DNA of 64,000 bases, taken from NCBI RefSeq assembly GCF_000003815.2, contig NC_049993.1, positions 7,295,089 to 7,359,088 of the forward strand, written 5' to 3'. Made by a program: the position numbers and the translations under genes. Shown piece by piece: positions 11,799-21,026 of this stretch. The stretch's first letter is position 1. Each line of letters begins with the position of its first letter. The notes beneath the pieces are model-generated. The model did no database searches and was not told the origin of the DNA. It worked only from the letters and a program-made list of their open reading frames with translations. This DNA comes from Branchiostoma floridae. Its lineage: Eukaryota; Chordata; Leptocardii; Amphioxiformes; Branchiostomatidae.

Positions 11799-14700
11799 TC
11801 AGGTGAAGACTTCAAGTACATTATAGTCAAGTTGTACTGTCTCTGTCTCTCCAATGATCAAATTCTGTATGACTGAAGCAGCTGCATTTCCTGACTCTTG
11901 GGAACCATGCTCCATGTTCATGTGTCTGTTACTTCCTGTGTCTTGGGAACCATGTTCCATGTTCATGTGTCTGGAAAATCCTAACTCTTGTGAACCGTGT
12001 TTCACGTTCATGTGTCTGGTCAGGCCATACTGACGAATGAACCGCTGGCTGCACACCTCACACTTGTAAGGTTTCTCACCTGTGTGAGAGCGCTGGTGCC
12101 TCTTAAGAGCACCCAATTTTCGGAATGCTTTGCAGCAGTCCTCACACACAAAGGGTTTCTCCCCATGAGATTTCATGTGTCTCTTCAGATCACTCCGCTT
12201 ATTGAACTGCTTGCTGCACTGCTCACACTTGTGGGGTTTCTCCTCTGCGTGGTTCCACATGTGACACGCGAGATCACCCTTCCGATGGAACTGCTTGCTG
12301 CACTTGTCACACATGTAGGGTTTTTCCCCCGTGTGAAGCATTCTGTGCTGGTTTAGATGACGTTGATTATAAAACTGCATTTGGCACGTCTCACAGCTGT
12401 AATGTTTTTCCCTGGGAAGTCTGGGACCATGAGTCTTTAGGTGAACGTTGAGACTATCCAACAGACGAAACTGAGAGCCACATTTCTCACAGACAAAGGG
12501 TTTCTCCCCAGAGTGAGTTGACTTGTGCCTCTTCAAATTAGCCAGCCGACTGAACTGCTTGCTGCACTCCTCACACCTGAAGGATCTCTCCCCTTGGTCA
12601 CTGCACACGTGTGACTTCAAATCAACTGGCGTCTTGAACTTTCTTTTGCACTCCTCGCAAATGTATCTGTTCTGGGTGTAAGGTTTCTCCCCTGTGTGAG
12701 TGCGCATGTGAATCTCCAAATTCCACCGGCTGCAGAACTGCTTGCTGCACTCCTCACACCTGAAGGGCTTCTCCACTAAGTGAGTCAGCAGATGTTGATT
12801 TAGATGCTTTTGCTTCAAGAACTCTTTGCTGCACTGCTCACAGCTGTACAGTTTCTTCCCTGTGTGAGCGTACATGTGCTTCTTCAGATCACTTGGCACA
12901 CTGAACACACTGCTGCATTCTTCACATTTGTATGGCTTTTCCCTTATGTGAATCTGCATGTGTCTCCTCAGATGGGGCTTGCCACTGAACTGCTTGCTGC
13001 ACACCTCACACCTGTACGGTTTCTCCCCTGTGTGAGTGCGCATGTGACTGTTAAGACTACGAGAATCAATGAACTGCTTGCTGCACACCTCACACCTGTA
13101 CGGTTTCTCCCCTGTGTGAGTGCGCATGTGACTCTTAAGATTACGAGCATCACTGAGCTGCTTGTTGCACACCTCACACCTGTAGGTTTTTCTTTCCCCT
13201 TTGTGAGTGAGCTTGTGTTGCTTTAGGACCTTCAGATGCATGAACTCCTTGCTGCACTTCTCACACTTGTAAAGTTTTCCCTCTGTGTGAGTGTACATGT
13301 GTTTCTTCAGATCACTTGGCGTGCTGAACTGACTGCTGCATTCCTCACACTTGTAGGGCTTTTCCCTTGTATGAGTCTCCTTGTGTTTCTGCATATTGCT
13401 CCAGTCACTGAACTGCTTGCTACACTCCTCACAGCTATAGGGTCTCTCCTTTGTGTGAGTGCGCATGTGTATCTTCAGATTTCCCCGGGTACAGAACTGC
13501 TTGCTGCACACCTCACACCTGAAGGGCTTCTCTACTAAGTGAGTCAGCAGATGTCGATTTAGATGCCTCCGATCCAAGAACTCTTTGCTGCACTTCTCAC
13601 AGCTGTACAGCTTCTTCCCTTTGTGAGCATACATGTGCTTCTTCAAATCACTTGGCATACTGAACTCACTGCTGCATTCCTCACACTTGTATGGCTTTTC
13701 CCTGGTGTGAATTGTCATGTGTCTCTTCAGATCACGCTTCTCCCTAAACTGCCTGCTGCACTCCTTGCAGCTGAAGGGTTTCTCCCCTGAATGAATGAGC
13801 ATGTGATTCTTTAGATGCCATCGCCGACTGAACTGCTTGCTGCACCCCTCACACCTGAAGGGTTTCACCCCAGGGTCTCCCGAATGTCTGTCCTTGGGGG
13901 AACTTTGATCAGATGGTGCTGCTACAGCCTGATTGTCTTCCTTCTGATGCACTTCTGATGAGGATTCCTTGAGCAGAATGAAAGAGAAATCGAACAAAAG
14001 CCAAGTCAAACTCTTATCCATGATATAGCATTGGAAGAAAACCTAGTTATATTTTTTTTAAAGATTTTACGTTCAAATGCTATTCATTTGTAAGTTTAGG
14101 CCACACCAATTTCATTCGTTGCTTCTCGGATTTGGCTGCTAAAAACAATGTCTTTTTTCAGAACATTAGTTCAAAATTAGAATCAAAGGAAGGTATTCAG
14201 GCAGATGTTTTTTGGTGTTATTTAACTTTAAGCCGTGTATCTTCACCCAGACCTTTTGAAAAAATTATCTTTATTTCTTTGGACCTGTCAATCAATTTTT
14301 TTTCAATAATTATAAGCAACAAATAAATTTGGTGTGGCCTTATCAAGACTCTAAGTAGTAAAATTCAATTTACATATACATGTATGGCAATTCACCTCAT
14401 TGGCTGGTGTTACTGAGTCCTGTACTGCTTTTTCATCATCTTCTAAGATGGCTTCATCACCACAGTCATCACTGTCTCCTCCTATCCCATCTTCCATCCT
14501 GTCATCTGATTCACTCTTCTTCTCCATCATTTCCTCCATTCCTCCATTCTGTCTGTTTCTCAGAGAGGGAGAGGGACACATGGTAACAGTTACCAAGGGA
14601 ACCTCCATCACAGACCCTTGCTGTTGAGAGCACTGTGCCAAATTTAAGGAGGAAGTCCTAACAGGTACAGATCTGACTTCACTCTCAGATAGTCTTCTTT

Positions 14701-15313
14701 CTGTGTAGGTATGGTCTCCAGCCAGGTGAACAGAGGTTTTTGCAGAAGAAGCTGTTGAGTGTTGTAGTGCAGCAAAATTTGCTGTGTTACCTGCAGGTAC
14801 CCTGTCAGTGCTTGTAGTTGTATCCATCATGTTTGTGGACCCAGAAATGTTGCCTTCCTCCACCGCTGACCCCTCCCTGTTGGTGTCTTTCATATTCGTC
14901 TGCATATGGGTTTGAGGTTGGGGGGTGGCATTTTGTTGATTTGCTGATCCACTTTCTTGACCATGCTCTTGTGAAGCAGAGTCAATCAGCTCTTCTGAGG
15001 TTATAAGAACTTTTACATTGGTTTCTCCACTCTCGTGCTGTGATCGGGAGTTGAGCGGGTTTTCTGACATAGTTCTGTGTGAGATTTCTTCTTGTCCTCT
15101 TTCATCAGCCTCGCTGTACTCTAATGTCATAAGGTTCTGCAGCAGAGCAACCAGGTTGCGCTTGTCTACGCCCTTTCTGCCTACCTCAATCTTACGCCGG
15201 CGGAGCTCCAACATGACCTCCTCCATGTAGAGCCTGGGCAGCACTGCCAGGGAAACCTCCTTACACAGGCCACACAGGCCTTTGTTGACCAGATCACTCA
15301 GAGAAAAGGCCAT
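11799..15313 (-). CDS. C2H2 zinc-finger protein, copy 1 (about 22 fingers)
   Basis: Two coding exons on the minus strand, 15313-14396 and 13967-11799, join in phase 0 (donor GAG|GTGAAT, acceptor CTCAAG|GAA) and give 1,028 residues. A compact N-terminal domain (about residues 5-70) contains LCKEVSLAVLPRLYMEEVML and a basic ELRRRKIEV stretch. A Ser/Thr-rich linker ends in an acidic run (GGDSDDCGDEAILEDDE). Exon 2 encodes 22 tandem fingers with TGEKP-type linkers from about residue 340. Finger 15 lacks its final zinc-binding His (SHVCSD). The N-terminal domain is not KRAB, SCAN, BTB or ZAD as far as I can judge. The protein is probably a sequence-specific nuclear DNA-binding factor; its targets are unknown. 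A non-coding first exon is inferred: donor at 16085/16086 and acceptor at 15372, both conserved in copy 2. The gene is divergent from a dead WDR83 exon 1. Confidence 0.9.
11890..12030 (-). repeat. 45 bp (15-residue) tandem repeat at the ZNF copy 1 C-terminus
   Basis: Three units, phased every 45 bases (a landmark TTCATGTGTCTG on the plus strand at 11917, 11962 and 12007), encode RHMNxxHGSQ followed by five variable residues. The first unit is the end of the last finger's helix, so the tail of the finger appears to have been copied twice. Copy 2 keeps only eroded versions. Confidence 0.85.
14096..14342. mobile_element. MITE inside the ZNF copy 1 intron
   Basis: The ends are inverted: TAGGCCACACCAATTTC on the left and AAATTTGGTGTGGCCTTA on the right. 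The element fills over half of the 428 bp intron between the N-terminal and finger exons. The same intron in copy 2 (22740-22930) is only 191 bp and lacks it, reading through an AGTTTATC empty site. A TTA or TA target duplication fits. The TAAGGCCAC terminus matches the element at 35087-35609. Confidence 0.8.
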
Positions 15314-16085
15314 GGTCTGAGCAGGGATGAGTACAATTACACCTCAGTTTTGCTGCAGCACCCTGACTTCTCTGTAACACAAACCACACAGTTTACATTG
15401 CAGACTATTGTTTAAACATATTGACAAAGCAAAATATCTGGGCTCTGAGCTTCTCTCCTTCTCTAGAGATTTCTCCAGAGTTTGCATTTAATAGCCCTGA
15501 ATCATGGAAGGCATCTACATTCCAAAGATCATTCTGATCCATCAACCCCTTCACGAGTTATTCCCCTCAAACGTGATGATGCAAGTATGCAGGCGCGGAA
15601 AAATTCCTGTAGAATTCCAGAAATATTCCAGGCTTTTCATTTGACATCATCTGCGCCATGTTGGATTACCTTCAACAAAGGTGCCATTGCTAAATCCGAT
15701 TATCCACTAACATGGTCGCCGGGGGATTCAAATTATAATCATTATGACGTCAATGAATGTCTGTATGCTATACTGTTAGGCAACCCCCTGAGGCGTTGCC
15801 AAAAACTGTTCATTCTGTTGTTTTCTACCAGTACCAGTACAACATACTCTGCCTGTGTGTGCATACAACCTTCCTGAGCACTTACCGTAATACGGTAACT
15901 TCTTTGAGGGCCACACTTTTTCTAGAGGATGTCATCCATATAATCAAATCAACGTAGCCTTCCCTTGATCAAATATTTTCGTGACAGAAACCTTGGTCAG
16001 AGCAAGGAGCTTTTGGTCAGAGAGATATAATTTATGTGACCGCTGAACGTCGCCGAATTCTCAGTGTGTAACGCCTTGAACGTAC

Positions 16086-16365
16086 CTGCAAGTTATCCTG
16101 TATACGACGGTGTCTTAAGTTGGCAATGATGACTTAAAAAGCTCCTCAAAGACTTCTCAGAATCTCAGATTTACACTTTATTTGGTTCCTTGTGTGGACA
16201 TGCTGAAAGTTACGCTTCGTTCTGATCGAACTTCCGGTCACCCGAAGTGGAAGTGTCTGTGGAATTGTGGGTAAAAAAAAACATGGCCGCCCCCTGTGTT
16301 TATTTTCCCGTCTTTTCCGCTGCATTCTTGATATTTCTTTGATTTTTGTGATACATGCAGAAAAT
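16086..16365. promoter_or_regulatory. Bidirectional promoter and 5' non-coding exon of ZNF copy 1
   Basis: Between ZNF copy 1 and the WDR83-like exon lie an ETS-type ACTTCCGG at 16230-16237 and a YY1-type ACATGGCCGCC at 16281-16291. Both are conserved in the copy 2 / WDR83 arrangement. On the minus strand a donor TGCAG|GTACG at the 16086 boundary ends a likely 5' UTR exon, matched in copy 2 at the 24265 boundary. Transcription starts are not visible. Direction and sharing are inferred from the head-to-head layout. Confidence 0.55.
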
Positions 16366-16452
16366 ATGACACCCAAACTCCTAACCAAAGTTGTAAAAGC
16401 TATTGAGTGCAAGCAGGGAGCAGTAAGAGCAGTCAGATTTAATGTCATGTAG
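16366..16452 (+). pseudogene. Dead duplicate of WDR83 exon 1
   Basis: The frame beginning MTPKLLTKVV and ending CKQGAVRAVRFN aligns with the real WDR83 exon 1, whose last 12 residues it shares. The splice donor is lost: the real exon continues GGTATGT, here TCATGT, so the frame runs into a TAG after 28 codons. No later WDR83 exons follow; the sequence leads into a CIMAP2 fragment. It is a by-product of the tandem duplication. Whether the intact promoter still drives a short transcript is unknown. Confidence 0.9.
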
Positions 16453-16526
16453 CAGAATTTCGATGTAGGTAATACACCCCCCTCCCTTTTGATTTGTTTA
16501 CATGCTTCGCAAAATGAGTTTTGTCA

Positions 16527-16580
16527 GTAGAACGACAAACACCTGATGAACCACAGGCCACCGATGTAGCTAATGGCTAT
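16527..16580 (+). pseudogene. Fragment of duplicated CIMAP2 exon 10
   Basis: GTAGAACGACAAACACCTGAT followed by ACCACAGGCC and GATGTAGCTAATG matches CIMAP2 exon 10 from 9618 to the stop region. About 23 bases are deleted between these blocks. The similarity continues through the CIMAP2 3' flank to 16701, stops at the LINE, and resumes at 19654. It marks the start of the second duplication unit. Confidence 0.88.
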
Positions 16581-16852
16581 GTTATGATTTTGCTATGATA
16601 TCGTTACAATCATTTTGTTAAAGTTAAAGGAAATGCAAAATTATGTGAATATTTGAGTTGTGATTTTATACGTCAAGGATATATCTGAATAGAAAAGAGG
16701 TCTATAAGAAAGGGGAACGCTATCGTCCTGAGAATTACAGGCCAATTTCCCTTACCAGTATTCCATGTAAGATAATGGAGCATATTGTTACTAGTACGAT
16801 TATGTCTTATGTAGAAGAAAATGAAATCATATGTAAAGAGCAGCATGGGTTG

Positions 16853-18400
16853 CAGGGCTCATGACTGCGACTAGATTTGGTCGCATAGCGCCTAGATTTT
16901 TAGGAAAGCGACTAGAATAGAAATCTCGGTCGCACGGTGCGACTATAAAAATACAGGCAAAAATTTATGCCTGCGCAAATGTAATGGTTGCAGAACCTTG
17001 GCAGAACCAAGGAGGTTAAAAGCTCAAAGCCGACTCTGAAGAAAACAAAGCTTTACGTTTGTCTACTGGTTGCCTAAACCCGCCCGCTGGCTTTAATTTA
17101 AATACTACAGTCGGAAAACCAAGGCCCCGCCCCATCCCTGCGATCAAATCAACCGGCTAGCAGGCTAGCACGTGCCACATGCTATGGCTGTTCCAAACAA
17201 ATTGCAGCAAATTGCCCCCTATTTCTGGTTTGTTGTGTAACCGGAGACACTCTTGGAACAACTAAAATCTTTCAGTTTTAAGCTTGGCAAGCATGACTTT
17301 GTTGAAAAGAAAATAGAATTGTCCTCTATCCACAATTCACCTGCTCCAATTCAATAACTCCGTAAAAAAACTGAAATTTATTGGAGGGACTTTATATCAG
17401 GGATACATTGTCAGACACACAAACCTTCTGATATATATGGGTAACGATGCTAAAGGTAACAGCCAACACAACGCACTTCAAGAGTTCACAGGGATATCAG
17501 TTTCACAAGCTAGCCAGGCCGGCTCCGCTTCAAAGATAGGGGGCGTGGCTATGCAGTGCATGCAGCCAGTTCATGCATATTGATATATCAGGGGAGGCCA
17601 TACTAATTTTGTCACAACTTCGTAACTTTTCTGATGATTAACATGGCCAGTTTATAATTTTTACGTCTCTAGATAATTTATTCTAGTGTTGCAAAATACA
17701 AAACATGTCTTTTGTGTTTTGGAGAAACATGACTTTCTTAGTTGACAAGCACTATTTTCCCTACTGTATCAAAGTGAACTCTTCTGAACACACCGGGTCT
17801 GGGTTGCCCCTCCCATCTTCCCCCAAAGATTTGCATACTACTATGCAAGGTGAATGACCCGCCGTGCGTGCGTCACTTGAGCAGCCAAACATGGGCTATT
17901 TTCTGTTGACTTAAACGTCGTATTTCACATAGAAATACCGGGACTCGAACTTATGTAATTTTGTTAGGTCTTACATGATAACTTTTTGAATGTAGCCTTT
18001 GCAGAATTGTATTATAGCAGGTGATGATCGCTTGCAGTCCACTTGTTTTGTTGATCGCCGTGAAAACTCTATCAACAAATGTTATTATTGTTGCGTTCTC
18101 GCATCGGACTCTGGTTTTTCTCCATTAACATTTATTCAATATAAAAAAAATGACAAGGTCAAATTCTTTTTTTAACAGGATTGTGCCTTTGTCTTTCACA
18201 TTGTACATTGATACTTTATTCCAGGTCAATTAGAACATTGATAAATAGGAGTACTCACTCACAGTGTCTTGGTAAGGCAAAGACTTTTGCTTGTGCTCCC
18301 CACCTTTTATAGTGGTGCGCCTAGATTTTTGCTGATGCGACCAAGTTTTAGGAGTTAGGAGCACAGCGCTCCTAGGTCAAAAAATTAGTCTGGAGCCCTG
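16853..18400. mobile_element. Non-autonomous DNA transposon nested in the LINE
   Basis: A perfect 8 bp terminal inverted repeat, CAGGGCTC and GAGCCCTG, bounds 1,548 bases. Subterminal motifs also recur inverted (TTGGTCGCAT, GCGCCTAGATTTTT). Removing it restores the LINE frame across GGGTTCAGACG. A 4-5 bp target duplication (GGTT) is possible. CAGGG ends recall hAT elements, but no clear 8 bp duplication and no transposase are visible, so the superfamily is uncertain. Confidence 0.8.
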
Positions 18401-19552
18401 GGTTCAGACGCCGCCATTCCTGTGAAAGCCAGTTACTCGGACTTGTGGATGACTTGTCTGTTGACCTTGAACAGGGGAGACAAACAGATGCCCTGATAAT
18501 GGATTTTAGCAAGGCGTTTGACAAAGTTTGTCACTCCCTTCTCATCCATAAGTTAAACTACTACGGCATCACAGGGTCGCTGCAGACCTGGATCCAGAGC
18601 TTCCTCACTGATTGCCAGCAAGCGGTAGTAGTGGAAGGCTCAATTTCAAGTTTTGTACCAGTAGATTCAGGAGTGCCGCAGGGATCTATTCTAGGCCCCA
18701 CCCTGTTTCTGTTATATATAAACGACCTCCCTACCAGTTTGTCGTCTATTGCTCGTCTGTTTGCAGACGACACCTTGGCACACAAAACTATCAGCTCGAC
18801 TAGGGATCAGGAAGTACTTCAAGAAGACTTGGATCGTCTTGCTGAGTGGGAGCAAACCTGGATGATGAGTTTCCATCCAGACAAGTGCCAAGCACTCCAT
18901 ATCACAAGGAAGAGGGTCCCCCAAACAATGAACTACAAACTTCATGGTCACACTCTTGTCTCAACCAAGGAAGCCAAGTATCTAGGAGTGACAATTACCT
19001 ACAATCTCACTTGGTGTACGCACATCGCAAACATCACCAACAAGGCCAGCAGAACCCTAGGTTTTCTGAGAAGAAACATAAAGGTAGGATCCAAAAAGAT
19101 AAAAAAAACCTTGCTTATGTTACATTAGTCCGACCATTACTAGAATTTGCTAGTCCCGTTTGGGACCCCTATACAGCAAAGGATATAGCGAAGCTCGAAG
19201 CGGTCCAGCGTAGGGCTGCCAGGTGGGTGTCAAACAGGTATCGACGGTCCTCCAGTGTCAGCGAAATGCTTCACGACCTTGAGTGGCCAACACTCCAGGA
19301 GAGACGACGGAGGGCCAGATTGGTCACTTTTTATAAATACCACTCAGGGGATCTGGCTATTAACTGCAAAACGAGTCCCGCTCCACAAGCTAGAAGTTCG
19401 AGATCGACCCATCCCGCAGCATACAAGGTACCGACTAGTAGAACCCAATATAGGCAAAATGCCTTCTTCCCACGTACAATTAGAGACTGGAACGGCCTCC
19501 CAGCGGAGGTGGCGCTATCGCCATCCTTGTCTATGTTTAAATCCAAAATATA
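18401..19552 (+). pseudogene. Reverse transcriptase remnant of the LINE
   Basis: In frame from 18403, the translation shows MDFSKAFDKV, GVPQGSILGP, YINDLP and the catalytic FADD box (LFADDTLAHK). The frame stops at 19126-19128. The continuation (LVRPLLEFASPVWDPYT, VQRRAARWV, IRDWNGLP) lies in another frame from about 19110, after an A-rich run where a frameshift occurred. It is a decayed reverse transcriptase of a non-LTR element. Confidence 0.9.
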
Positions 19553-19653
19553 ATCCCCCCTCAGTCTGCGCAGTGAACCTCTCCATGTTGCCACGGCTGC
19601 AGAATCCTCAAAAAGATGAGGTTGGCAGCCTAACCGAAAGAAGAAGAAGAAGG

Positions 19654-21026
19654 AGGTTATTTTTACATTTACTGTTGAAACATGATGAAACAGTGTAGGA
19701 TGCTGCTATTGGCCAACATAGTGAAAGAGGCATATGAAATATTTTGTTACCTTTTTTTAATATCTCTTATTAAAAAGATACAGGTTTGTCTTATTGCCTA
19801 GAAATAAAAGAGTAAATATTTCTTCAATGTACAAACAGATCTTTGACATCTAAGTCATTGAACTTAATTGGTTATTTGCCTTCTCAGAAGGTGGTATTTG
19901 AAAGGGGTTAACATAGAGATGTTGTGTTGTTTTGCTGCTACATACAGTATATATTTAGTATTTTCTGTAAGGGTGTATAAATACTAGTATACCAGTTCCA
20001 TTAGTAGTGTTTATTGCTTTTCAATTTCTTTTTGGCAAATATTATTGAATTCTGTCCCTTCTTTAATTTTTTGTGAGAAAATAGAATAGACTTATTACAA
20101 AACCTTGATGTGTACAGTCAGAGCCTTTATTAAAGCTCCTTGGTACAGTGTACTTTTTCCCTGCAGTGTTTATACATGCATGGCACAATACTGAAAATAG
20201 ATATATAATGCAATGCAAACACATTTCCAACGCTAATTAACAGACACACAGCCATACAAATCACAAAAATATGTACAGAATATCTTTCTTAATCATAACT
20301 TATGTGTAGTGTACTCTATGCTTACCCAAAATTCCATCTCCGTGGAGATGCAGCAATCTATATTCTGTCAGTCTTCCTCAGGTATTAATAAATACCAAAG
20401 CTGGCTGTTTCTTTTACGTCTGCCAGCTGGCGGACTGGAAGATCAAGAAAATCAAGTGCATCAAGAAAAACAGTCTTTTATTTGCAACAACAATGATATA
20501 ATAATATGACACTCTAGATCTATAACATGGTTTAGGTAGACAGTAAACTATATGTTGGTAATAAACAATCAAACTCAAAATATCTATACCTACATCCACT
20601 AATGCTACAAATGATACATTACAATGGAGGAGAATGTTTTGCATCCGTTTTGTAAGCCCATATATGGCCTCTTTCGGTCAATATCGGTATTGACCATATC
20701 ATACCCAAACATGTGCTAAACAATGTTGAGAAAAATAGAAACACTGACTTCCTGTCACTAATCTGTTGAGCAAAGAAAGTTCTACAAAATCTCATAGTTA
20801 TAGCACAAACATTCAATCCTACAAAAAGTGAACTAAGTGGCATGAACATTTCCTCAAAAAGAAACACTAACACTTGCAAAATAGAATACTACTTGTCCAA
20901 GCTATGAAAGAGAAGTTTGGATAGGAATAAATGTCCAGAGTGATGGTATCTAAAGGATCACTCTATTCTTCCTCCTTGCTGTCCCACAACAGACAATTGA
21001 CCACTTTTGTATAGTGCATTATAACA
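19654..21026. other. Second copy of the CIMAP2 3' flank, downstream of ZNF copy 2
   Basis: Diverged similarity to 9855-11798 can be followed in blocks (GATGAAACAG, GCATATGAAATATTTTG, TTGCTTTTCAATTTCTTT, CCCAAAATTCCATCTC). The 73 bp minisatellite and the 10488 MITE are missing. No gene is seen; short open frames here look random. Confidence 0.75.

Larger units (their letters stand above)
16702..19653 (+). mobile_element. 5'-truncated non-LTR retrotransposon (LINE) interrupted by a DNA transposon
   Basis: The CIMAP2-flank similarity breaks at AAGAGGT (16701) and resumes at GGAGGTTATTT (19653), giving a short possible target duplication GAGGT. The insert starts inside a reverse transcriptase (KKGERYRPENYRPISL), is interrupted at 16853-18400, and continues through the RT core and C-terminus. 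It ends in a small hairpin (CCTCAAAAAGATGAGG) and a GAA-rich tail. Motif style and a simple-repeat tail suggest the Jockey/CR1 superclade; the exact clade is unsure. It is not functional: truncated at the 5' end, split and frameshifted. Confidence 0.85.

Noticed and set aside
12804-13226. Plus-strand open frame of 140 codons across the zinc-finger exon
   Set aside because: It is the antisense shadow of the repeated finger codons; similar repeats of LLAAHLTPVRFLPC are the reverse of CEVC and TGEKP coding sequence.
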